Positions 1 to 11,600 of a stretch of 64,000 bases of DNA are shown here, one piece after another. The DNA is from Blepharisma stoltei (taxonomy: Eukaryota > Ciliophora > Heterotrichea > Heterotrichida > Blepharismidae): assembly GCA_914767885.1 (NCBI GenBank), contig CAJZBQ010000061.1, positions 329,584-393,583 on the forward strand, read 5' to 3'. How positions within the stretch are numbered: position 1 is the stretch's first letter; each line of letters begins with the position of its first letter. A program made the translations under genes and the position numbers. The notes under the pieces were generated by a model that was not told the DNA's origin, searched no databases, and saw only the letters and a list, made by a program, of their open reading frames with translations.

Positions 1-1218
1 TAATGTAAAAAGAAATATTAACTGTATCGCAGTCGAGCTGATTAATAATCATGGAAGCAGTATGCCATGAAGATGTAAAGCTAGAAGTGGAAACTGCAGT
101 TCTTGAGGCTTGACTGTTATTTGAATCGTAAACATATATTGTGAATTTATACACACCTGAGGCATCAGCCCATATCCTTATATAAAATATTAAATTTTTT
201 GTTACTATAAGAGTTATTATAAGTGATGATTGGTAAAGTAAAGCCTTACTTTAGGATAGAAATTAAATTGTGATGCTTACAGAAACGATTCCAATGTGTA
301 GTGCCTATGAAACAGGGGGGAACCATACCATTGTGGTGAATTCGGATACCTTTGTGATTTTCAGTGCTTACTCACAGAAGGTAGCTTTTTTTCTCCCCAG
401 AAGACTTATTTGTTCCTGCTGAGGCTTGAGAGGTCTCCTATCACACTTTCTTTCCTTATCAGGACTGTAAGATGCTTTCCAGAGATAGGCTCTACCCCAG
501 AGCTGATCGTTGGAACAGGTGGCTCAGATCAGAGATCCAATATAGTGGCCTTTCATTTTTCCCGTTTGAGCTCCGAGGCATATGGAGACTGACTCTTTGG
601 AGCCAAGACAAGGCGATAGCCACTAGTTAACTCCACTTATTGCCTTACCTAATTTTATCTATCTTACTTTAGAATAATTTTTAGCAAAAATATGATGAAA
701 AATTGAACTCTTTATATATACGAATCTGGACTAAAAATAACATTTAAAATTTCCCCATTAGCAAGAGGCTTAATTCATAAATTTAAAGTAAAATAGCACC
801 CAGGAATAAAACCTTTACTATTCGCGATACTTGAAGTAGTAGCAAAGTAAAAGCCACGGTCAATAGTTGGAAGTGGGGAATTTTGTGTGGGAGAACTATA
901 TGAAATGGAGCCTGGGTTTTGGAAAATAGTAGTTGAATCAGTTGAACTCACTATCTGAGCAGCAGTTAAATCCTTGATGCTTGAAAACTGTAAATCGAAA
1001 ATAATCGCGCTTGTTCCACTTGGCGGGTAACATCAGGCAACAATACCACTTCTCTTAGCATAAGTGAATTGCGAAGGACATACATCAATACCTGTGCATA
1101 CTTTGCCATCCTGTATCTTTGAATGAAGACAGTAAGGAAGCCCAATTATATTTCCACCATCATAAGGACAAGCGAGAGTCAACAAAAATTTGGCGATAAA
1201 AATAAGAACAGTTTTCAT
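1..1218 (-). CDS. S1: N-terminal part of a cysteine-rich surface protein (runs off left edge)
   Basis: The ATG at 1216-1218 starts a signal peptide (MKTVLIFIAKFLLTLACPYD) followed by a short Cys motif (KVCTGIDVCPSQF) and the first laminin-G-like module with the family signature LPTIDRGFYF. An in-frame TGA follows SGIVA and must be read as Trp. After PDSYI the frame meets stops, because a TA-bounded element (181-714) intervenes. Joining across it gives PDSYI-RIWADASGVY, which matches the same place in S2 (NSYIQISADPSNAY). The gene continues beyond base 1. Its N-terminus is closest to S2. It is probably an outward-facing membrane protein like the complete members, but the C-terminus is not in the window. 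Confidence 0.75.
181..714. other. TA-bounded IES-like insertion in S1
   Basis: Flanked by TA at 179-180 and 715-716 within a TATATA context; removal rejoins the S1 frame. No convincing terminal inverted repeat. It contains a segment (about 576-656) that resembles intergenic sequence at about 27936-28020, so part of it is dispersed repeat. The plus-strand ORF inside (410-592) has no recognisable product. Confidence 0.6.
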
Positions 1219-1348
1219 TATGTTTATAGATTATGTTAATTTGAAACATTTCAATTTATAAGGAAAGTTTAATTTATTTGCTTGCAAACAATCAATAAAA
1301 GCTTCTACTAGTTTACTATAAATCCCACTTAAGAGTATTTGCTAGTTG

Positions 1349-1403
1349 CCGGCAGAGATTTAGCATATGAAAGCTAAAATACACTATTGCCATATTCTGC
1401 CGG
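1349..1403. repeat. Two-stage foldback
   Basis: CCGGCAGA (1349-1356) pairs with TCTGCCGG (1396-1403), and inside it TTTAGC pairs with GCTAAA around an 8-base loop. It is GC-rich compared with its surroundings. It could be a structured RNA, a terminator-like element or a small foldback element; nothing decides between them. Confidence 0.35.
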
Positions 1404-2141
1404 GTGTTGGAAAGCATCCAATTATGTGCAAAATTTAATATAAAAAATCATTGTAATTTATATTTAGTCTAATTGAAGCTTAATTTTTAATCTATTTGAC
1501 TTACGAGCTAAGCTAATATGGCATCAATATGTTGGGTTAGTTAGTTAGCTTAATCAGAGTACCAAATGTAATCAACTTGACTTTTCAAATTATTTTATCA
1601 GTAGCAATAGTCGCACTTGATATTCTTGCTAATCAAATAAGTTGGCAACTAAATTCAACTTACATTATAAAATGGATAATAAAGAAAATTTTAAATACTT
1701 AAGTAGTTATAGATAATTGCAGCTTTAAATCAAAATTTGCTTTAACTTTATCCAGAAAATAGACTTTAAACGTCCTCTAATAATTACTTTAGAATTAAAT
1801 TCTTCTTCTTTTCCAGCTTTATTTAATTTCTCAAAATTTTAGAAATCTTGAGGATTTAGATGAATGTACAATAATATAATTTAAATAAAAATCGTGAAAT
1901 CAATTGATAATTCCACATATCATCATACTCAAATTATTTCAATTAATTATGTGGAAATGGGTAAAATAGCAGTGTTTTAATATACTCTGCTATTATGTTT
2001 AATGGAATTCATGAGGGTTTTAAAAATCAATTTACCATCTTTAGCATACAAAAAGAGTGCTATTTTAGGTAATATTAATCAAGCTAAATTTACAAAATTA
2101 GCCTGGAACAACGAAGATTAACAAATAATTTATTCGGATAA

Positions 2142-2507
2142 AAAAATGAAATAATCGAATTGCTTTTTATTAATAGATGGCATCTAAGAAGATTATTTAA
2201 GCTCAAAGGAGAGCCATTGAAGCCAAACTTCAAGACTGGCATCCTCATTGTTAAAAAGGTTAAGGTGGCCACACTGGAGGGTTGGAGAAAAATTGCGAGT
2301 CTGTCCAAGGAAGGTTTTGAGGTAGTTGTGTATCGGGTGACTAGGCAGTGGAGTTTAAACGAAATAAATTTAATTGATTTATTCGTTTACAATACTGGAG
2401 TAAATATAAAAGATCTTTCTTTGATAGATTTATGCCAACTATTTCATCACTTTCTAATAGACTCAATCAGATCAATGGCAGATCCAAAACTATTATTTTG
2501 ATCATAA
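2142..2507 (+). pseudogene. Unrecognised plus-strand ORF fragment
   Basis: An open frame of about 120 codons on the strand opposite the surface-protein genes. It reads coherently (WHLRRLFKLKGEPLKPNF, then ATLEGWRKIASLSKEGF) and ends TTT TGA TCA TAA, so with UGA as Trp it finishes F-W-S-stop. There is no in-frame ATG at its start. The same frame reads plausibly for about 20 codons upstream of a TAA at 2139-2141. It could be the remnant of a gene or mobile element, or chance. No family is recognised. Confidence 0.25.
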
Positions 2508-2631
2508 TTTTACCATGATAGAAATAAAAGTACTCTTTTAGAAGAATAGAGTAAATCTATAAAATAATTAAGACAGTGTTTAAAATTATGATTAAACATT
2601 TCACAACTAATAAAATATGAATATTAAAAGG

Positions 2632-5600
2632 TTAATTGTATTTCTCTAAGTTTTCAGATTTTTTGAGATTTTTACGAATTAAATGGTAAATAGTCCTTGA
2701 AAAAATTGCAACTGAAGAAAATAGTTGAATTCCCATAACTGTAATTACAGCTGCAACTATCGTATATTCAAAAATGGCAACTATTTTATTATCTATATAA
2801 AATAAATATACTGAAATAGCAATCATTACTAACTTCTCTTTAAGAGAGAGAGCAAGATTTTTGCTTGATCTTAAAAGCAGACCAATTATCTTTCATATAT
2901 AAAATTTCCATAAAAAATAAAATTTTATTTTAGAAAATACAATTTAACTTATGCTATGAAGTTTTATATTTAAGAATCAAGAGTCAAAATTAATAGAATT
3001 AGGTGGAGATCTCATAATAATAATTTATATCAAATATTATAGCTCATTCCCGGCTGTATATTTTTGCTCGCTCTTATAAGGCATTAATTTTCCAAAAATG
3101 TGGATTTCCTTAATGGTTTTGCTCGTTCTTAAATGGCCAGAGTAACCCAAACTAATATTTCAGTCAATAAATTACTTATTTGCACGATCTGATCACTAAA
3201 TGGTCAGTAGAAAAATAGATGCATAATAGTAGATAAAGAAAGCAGAATATTTATAGTAACCTCTGTTTTTGGATAATCCCTTAAATAAACCAAACTTGCA
3301 ATGTATATTAGTCTTCTAGCAAAAAATAGAAAATAATATTGTGTTGCAAGCAGTCCTTTATCTGTTCGAAATTCATAAAAAAATGTACTAACTCCACATT
3401 TAGTAGGAACAAAATATAGATAAATTTCCATTTTTTTGATACTTTAAACCCTTTCAAATTGCAATTTTTTTCAATAGAAAAATTTTATAATTATAAACAC
3501 TAATTTTTATAAAATAATTTTGACCTAATTTAATGGAAAAAGTTAGGATATTATTTAAGCAGTTTTTAAAATTAAATCAATTAATTTTTTGAACTCAAAA
3601 TTTTATGTTAAATTTAAAAATTTAATATAATTGTTTTTAAAAAAAAATTAACCCCTTTTAAATTGGAGCAAGAATCTTTGTTCCAATTAAAGGAGGGAGT
3701 AAATAAGTTGTTAAAAGCTTTCTCTCTATATTTGATTTTATTTTTATTCTTATAAGAAAATCAAAATAGCAAGGGTGGAGTGATAGCTAAAGGAATGTAT
3801 AAAATAATGCATAAAACAATGTTTGCAGCTTGGATAGGGTTGCTATAACCAAATTTTACTAGGCCTATGCTAGCAGCAGCACCTATTTCAAGATAGCATT
3901 GAATTCAAAATCTTAAATAAAATGCGTATCTATAAGAGCTTAAAGCTTTCCTAAATTTTTTATTAAGCCATCATAGCGAGCATCTTGAAAAGTAGAAAAC
4001 CGCAGGAAAAGCCACCAAGGATGCCAGAATTATTGTAAAATCATCTCCTTGATTAATTAGAATTAAATCGGAATCGTATCCAAAAGTCTGAGCTTGAGAA
4101 TAAGGAGTATTCCCTTGATCTTTTTCTATAAAATATATAAAAATATTAGGAAAAAAGCTAATCCCGCCACTGTAAGCGAATAAAGAACTTTTTTAGCTCA
4201 CAGGCTATATAAATTTTTTTTCAAAATTTTTAAAAACTCCTATTCGCAAGAATTGGAACTCAAAATTTATCTTTTAAAATGCAAATTGCTTAAAATTAAA
4301 CAGAATTAGCTAGAGATTTTATTATCCTTATCATCACTTATATATGCAATATATTTTTTCATGACAAAATTTTATATTAAATAAAATTTTGTTCAGAGGA
4401 TGGATTTTTTAATAGATCTGTTCGCTCACAGAGGGGGAGTAAATGAATTCAAGCTGTTCAAAAAAGCTATCATTTTGTCTGATAAAGGTATCCCTGACAG
4501 TGTTAAATAGCTGAGAATCTGCAGAGTGTTCATCATAGTTCATAAAGAACTGGCGCTTGGATTTATAATTGACAAAACAGCAGATACTGCTACAATTGTT
4601 TGTGTAGCAGCCTTGGTTTGAGAAGTAATTGAAGAAATTGTTGAAGAATAAGAATCTGGGTCATAAGAATTTAAATTTGCAGAAATTTCAGATGAATTTA
4701 ATAAGCCATTTGATACTGATCTGATTTCTGTAAGATTTAAAAATTCAAGAACTAATAAAGTCCCCTTAGAAACTTTGCTATCAAAGCTTAAAGAAATATA
4801 ATAGTATGTCTCATTCTTGTGCTCAATTTTTCAAGAAAAGTCTTTATGGTTCTTAATCTTTATAGTAAAATCAGAGGACGAGAGAGGGTTGATAAGATTG
4901 TCTGAAAAATTAAGGTATAAAGAATTATCTGATAAAACCCTTAGGCTAGCTGAGAATGCAACTCGGCTGCATTGTTTTGCACCACTATAGCCTAAGCCAC
5001 AATGACATAAATTATTTGATAAGCTTGCATTTTCTACACAAGCTATACATTTTGTTAGAGACTCACAAGAAGTGCATAGATCTGGGCAAGAATAAAAAAG
5101 TCCATCTGAGCCTCTAAATCCACCTGACTCTATTGGGATGCAGCTACTTTTATTAGAAATATCCAACACAAAATCAATATCACATATGCAAGATTCTGGG
5201 TTTATAGCTTTTTCTTCGCAAGCCACGCACCCTGCAGCAGAATAATCTATGCAATCTTTACATAGTAGATTCTCGCATAGTGAGCAAGTAGATCGTCAAT
5301 CCCTGCAGCTTTTCTTGCAGTTTATATTACATTTAAAGCATGCATTATAGCTTGGACCGATTCAATATTCATAAATTTTGCAATTAGGAATGCATATTTG
5401 ATTTACAGGACAAATCCCACAATTTTCTGAGCAGATTGTTGTTGAGAGTTGCGAAATTGGGATTATGCCATTATATATCTGAATTTTATATATAAAGCCT
5501 TGATAGAAATTATAAATTCCATCTAATGATAGTTGAGCTCCAATAGTCATTGTCGTGTGAGAAATTTTATCTTGGAAATCTTCATATCCTGCTAAAGCAG

Positions 5601-8600
5601 AAGGACTAGGTGATGCATTTATATAGCAAGTTATGCTATGATCTATAAAGTGAATAGTTGCTTTTAAGCAAAATAATATTTTTATGTTGCTTATATTTAT
5701 ATAGAAAAATGTCGATGTTTGGCAGCTCATATACATTTTATAGAAATATATTATATCCAGAATCAAGCTGCTCTAACGTAAAAGCTAAATGGCTTCACTC
5801 ATAATGGTTAAAAGAAGTTTGACATATGTATGCTAAACTTTAATAAGTTTTTATTTGGCATGCTTTGAAGGCTAGACTTTCTGATTCTTGCATAATTTAT
5901 AAGTGGTCTCAATATGATCAGAAATTTAAGTGGGACTTATAATGCAAGACTTGTTTAAATAATATAATTTTTTGACTAATTTAAAAATAATATAATAATC
6001 CCAAAAAGTGCATTTTCAGTCCAAAAAAAACCAAGATATCAAGAAGCATAGTTTTAAGGCTCCATTATTATATCTTAAGTAAAATTCAATACCTCATGGT
6101 ATACATGAATGAAGATGAGTCTATAATTAATGAAATTCCTGGCTTATCATTCATGACGAAAGCTGCATAAATTATTGATAAACCTTCAGATAAAGTATGC
6201 TTAGATAGCAGTGCATAATTTGAAATTTCTGAATTAATCCATATTGATATAGCAAACATAGATGCAATAATAAGTTTAGGTGACATATAGTTCGAATATT
6301 CTGGCATCCTCATTATAGAAGACTTCCCATTAAAATAAAATCCTCTCATATAAGCAGGGATAGGGTCATCATCTTCATAATCAGGATAAAACTTTTCAGA
6401 TGACCCAGTTATTACAGGTATTGAGCTTGCTTTATCATAAACTACCCCACTTAGAGTGTTTAAGTCTAAATCAAATATTAATTTCTTAGCCAAAACACAG
6501 CCAATTGGAGAGTTTAAATATCCTGAAGAACAGCTTTTGACGCATTTACCTGAGTTCATGGAATATCCAGTAGCACATGCTAAGCAGTTATCAGTATTAA
6601 GATAAGAACAGACTGAACAAGATGGATTGCAGAGCTCACAGGATTGAGAGCTAAAAATTCATAGAGCACTCGCAATACACATACAGTGATCAGATGGCTT
6701 GTAAGCATTTGAAATACAGGTTAAGCATTCTCCTGTAAAAGTTGTGCATGATAAGCATTCTTTATCTCTGCAAAGTCTGCAAGTTAAATCGCTAACACAA
6801 CCTTTGTCACAGCCTGGCAGACAAGCTGTACAGCTATCTGGATATTCATTTAGAGCGCATTCGCTTAAACATTGATGGTTAGAGGGGCATTTAAGGCAGC
6901 CAGATATGCATGAAGAAGTTGTATAATCATCAAACTGATAGTCATAAGAGTTATATATAATAAGTCGAGCCAAAAATCCTTTAAGTCCTAAATTTCCCAA
7001 GGTTTCATCATTTCCAACAAAAAGTGTACCTATTTGAGTATCCTTGAAATAAGTCAAAGATGTAGTTATAAGATAATTATTTGGGACTGTATTGATATAA
7101 GAGTTTAGAATTGTTTTACCATCAGTTTGCACTTGCCCAGTAAAGCTTAAGAAATGCCAGCTGTTTAATATGCTAACAGAAGTTGATAAAGTAGCAGCAG
7201 ATAAATCTGAAAATACTATTAGAAGGAGTGGGTTTCCTGAAGAGTCTATTTTTATTTTAAGGATATCGTTTGACGTATATTTAGTCATTAAAATTCCAGC
7301 TCCTAATGCCTTAACTCATATAGAAATTGTGAAAGATGGTGCTATCATGACTGTGGTAGATAAATAATTTTTTTGATCAAAATAATATCCTCTTTTATAT
7401 GAAGGAATTGGATCATAAATATCAGATCAATCATATACATTAAAATGGCAGTACGTGCCAACCCGCCTTATTGGCATAACTGTCCAAACCTTAAGTCCAA
7501 AGATAACTGGAACAAACTCGAATCAGAGAAACAAATGCAGTCTCAGCAAATGTTTATCGGGTAGGTTGTGGTTGCTTACCTGTTGCTGGAAATGGAGGTG
7601 CTCAGCAATATCCTTCAGGCCCTTGGGTATCCTCTACCGAGAAACCATATTTTAGCCCGGCCATAGAGAACAGTTTTTCCTGTAGCTGCCAAAGAAAGAC
7701 ACTTTGGAACCTGATAAACTCCAAGGACTTAATCCCAGGAATTAAGCTACTACAATCGGTCGTCGTAAAGCTGTAGAAATCCATAAGCCCCCCCATTCAT
7801 AAAGCCTCAAGGGAAGGAGGAAACATTATACTGTTACGTATAGACCTACTGAGCAATTTGTCGCAAACTGAATGGACTTCCCTTATAGGAGGCTTTGGTG
7901 ATTGTGTCGCCAATATGGCTAGAGCCTGTCTTTAATAATCCTAATATCAGATCAATCTGGGTAGACGTTAGCATTATTATTCCCTACACTAAAGCCAGAA
8001 ACAGTATCAAGCCTAATCTGATCTGTTAAATCCAAACTAGCCCCCAAATTTGTTAAATAATCACAAGTATTTGTCCCTGTATTTATAGTAAACCCAGATG
8101 GGCACGCAGTTAGGCATTGCCCAGTATTAGCGAAAAAATAAAATTCAGGCAAACACGAAATGCATTTTTGATAAGTTATATCAGTGCATTGAGAGCATCC
8201 ATTTGAGCATGCCATACATGAAAATCCATCCGAAGAAATTATAAATCCAGTATTGCAAGTGCATGAGCTAGGGGCTCCACTCGCGTTGGCTATACATTGA
8301 GTGCATTTTCCATAATCAAATCCAGTGCAAACTGAGCACAAAACATCATTACAAATATTGCAGGTGGATGCTCTAACACATCCCTTACTGCAGGAATTGC
8401 ATGCTGAGCAAGAAGCTCCATTATAATAATGAGACAAATTGCAGGACCATGCACAAGAATGGCCAGAGCCGCACATTGTATTAATATAAGTTGTGAAGTC
8501 GATGATAGGGATATTTCATAGCTGAAAATTATTAATAAACCCTATAAATCCTGAAGAATCACTTTTCCCAATCATTAAGTTGGTCAAAGAGAGATCTCTA

Positions 8601-11600
8601 AAAATATAATTAGATACAGCCAAGTTTGCAGCAGAAATGCCATTAATGTAAATCGTTAAAGTTGTGCTGTCAGAAATATACTTAAAAGTGACTGACAAGT
8701 ACGCTCAATCGCTAATAGTGGAGCCTGAAGGCAGGGATAGAATAGCTAGTACTTGTGTAGGGCTTTCTAAGCTTGTTTTAATGTCTCCTGTTGAAGATAT
8801 AATAAAATTATATTAAAAGCAATGATTTTTGACGAATTATTTACGCTTTGGTGAGCACTGCAATTACAATTTATTATAGTATAAAGTTAACCTAGATAGT
8901 TTTTGCAACCAATCACCATTAGAAATTACATAAATTCATGCCCCAATAGAAAAACTGTGAGAAATTAATATCTCAGTTGAAGAAAGTAAGTATGTGCTCC
9001 CATCAAAAAATAAGCCTCTCTTATATGCAGGGATAGGATCATAAGTTTCAGGAGAATTGAAAAATTGAAAAGTTGCTGAGCTAGTCCCTGTTCTAAAAAT
9101 TCCATATGATCCTTGAAATTCACCGTTAAAAGATTGATCTATAACTGGAGTAGACACTGGCAAACAAGATACTCCAAATCCATATGGACAGCCATTTATG
9201 CACGCAGAACCAATTAATTTATAATTCTCAGAACAAGTTGAGCATTCAAAATAGGTAGTTTTTATGCAAACCGAGCAAAGACTGTCACAAATCTCACAAG
9301 TCTGAGTTGCAGATACCCAGAAAGCATTTAAGGCACAAGTGCAGCCGCCAGACCCATCGCTAATAGCATTTGTAATACAAGTTAAGCAGGAATTTGCACC
9401 AGAAAATTCTATACATGTAGCACATTCTTTGGTTTTACATAGTCTGCAAGTATCAGAATTTCGACAACCTTTGCTGCATGAAGTAATGCAATCCGAGCAA
9501 GAAGAGCCATTAAAATACTTAGACAATGGGCAGTCATCTGGACATGTCAGATCAACTGAGCATTTTGTGCAAGGACTTGTACACCCACTGCCCTTCCAAT
9601 CGTCTAAACTATGACTATTTTCTGAAAAAAATTTTAGTTTCCACAAAAATCCAGAAAATCCTTGAGAATTGCTTCCAATATAAAAATCTCCGGATTGGCT
9701 GTCTTGAAAGTACAGAGGATTTGCACTTATAGCAGTATCCTTTAGAGCTCCATCAATATAAGATTTTACTGTAGTTGTTCCATCAGTATTAATCGTGCAA
9801 CTAAATGAAACGTAGTATCAATTGTTAAGAATGCTTGATGGTCCGGCTACCAAAATGGTAGTTGACAGATCGGATAATAAAAGATCTATCATAGGAGACC
9901 CTGATGACAAAATTTGTACTACTAGTCGAATTGAACCGATATATTTGGTTAAAACTAAGCCATCTGAAAAGGCTTTAATCCACATATATATTGAAAAATT
10001 AGGAGCAAACATAAAAGAGGTAAGCAAAAAGCTGTTTGGATTGAAATAATAGCCTCTTAAATAAGCTGGATATGGATCATAAGTGTCATAAATTGGATAT
10101 GAATTAGAATTTGATGAGCCGACTTTTACTCCAGACATAGTTCCTAAGAGAATGTTGTTAGAAAATGATATTGAAAATGAGACTGATATTAAATCGCAAT
10201 TATTTGTTGCAGAATTTGGAGAATATCCTCATGGGCACTCATTTAAGCATTGCACACTAACTTTTTCTGCAATTAATTTTGAAAAAATAAAAAATTGCAG
10301 AAGCATATTATTATGGTTGTCTGCAAAAAAAAAAGTGTTTATTAAATAGGGAGATTAAGAAAATAAGAGCCATTTTTGCAGCTTTTACATTGATGATACC
10401 CACCTCCATCACAAATACTGCAAGCGCTATAGCATGATAAGCATACTGCTTGGCTTTGCTGCTGATAATACCCAGAATTGCATAAACATGGAGATCCTGA
10501 AGCATTAGCAATGCATTCTGTGCAATCTCCTGAAGAGAATGACAAGCATTTTGAGCATAAAATATCATCACAAATATAGCAGGATACTCCTCTTGTACAG
10601 CCTATCGTGCAAGAAGCTATCTTTTATATATATAAAATATTTTAGTAGAGTCTTTTTCTGTTGGTAAATATTTTAGTAAATTTTCTACTTTGCCATTAAA
10701 AAATGTCAGGAGTAAGCATGATTGGCACGAAATTCCATCATAGTAGTGAGAATAATCGCATGGCCATAAAGTTTTTACTATACTTCCTGTAAACCCATAA
10801 AGATTATAGCCAGCAGAAAAATCAGTAATCACAACTTGCCAAAGTTGAAAATAGCTAATAAACCCATTAAAATATGTTGAACCTTTCCCAATATATAAAG
10901 TTCCTCCAGCTGGTACCCTAAATACACGGTTTGTGTAAGTAGATGCTGGAGTTGATATATTATTTTTTCATTGAGTGAAAGCAGCTGCTTTATTCACAAA
11001 CCCCATAGAATACGAAATGTAAGTCCAGACATTTGAAGATAGCGAATTTGTGAGTGAATATGAGAGGTTTAATCCATCTCATCTTTGCACTGTTATTGAA
11101 GTCGTCCCAATTATAACATCAAAGCTATTATCACTATTTTAATTTAACTAAAAAAAATTTTTTTCTATTTATTTGTACTTAAGTGTGCCATATATTACTT
11201 CTCGTTTTTCTATTTCGGGCTACAATATTGATTATTGTCCAAAGGGATTTTGTTCAAAAAAATAGCTTGCACCATTTTCACTATGACTGATAATTGTCCC
11301 ACTAATAGCATAAACTCACATAGCTATACTCCAAGTATAAGACAGATCAATTGACGCAGCCAAATACTGATTTGAGTTAAAGTATAAATAAAATGGCATT
11401 CGGTTCGAGAGAAATTGGCTCTGCCAATTTTCTCTCCCTCATGGAATTTTATTTATGGGTTGGTTTTCTCTCGAGAACTTCTGCACAGCAATAGTCGTTT
11501 AACTTTGGGGATAACCAAAGGCACGACTCCTCAGTGCACTCAAGATTTCGGAGTTTTACCTCTCAGCACGTCCCCACGGGAGGATGACCCTTAGGCGGAA

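Larger units (their letters stand above)
1219..2631. other. Intergenic, S1 start to S2 end
   Basis: AT-rich spacer between the S1 start codon and the S2 stop. It holds a foldback at 1349-1403 and a short plus-strand reading frame at 2142-2507, both listed separately. I recognise nothing else; the S1 promoter must lie at the left end of this stretch. Confidence 0.5.

Noticed and set aside
7455-7655. Plus-strand ORF of 66 aa in R1
   Set aside because: Out of frame with the leader ATG and not conserved in R4 or R6.
9339-9732. Plus-strand ORFs (91 and 68 aa) within S2
   Set aside because: They lie opposite conserved furin-like Cys modules; Cys-rich coding gives open antisense frames.
10271-10344. 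A spliceosomal intron ending TTGCAG
   Set aside because: No matching GT donor, and far longer than the 15-16 nt introns known from heterotrichs. The ends look like a short direct repeat.
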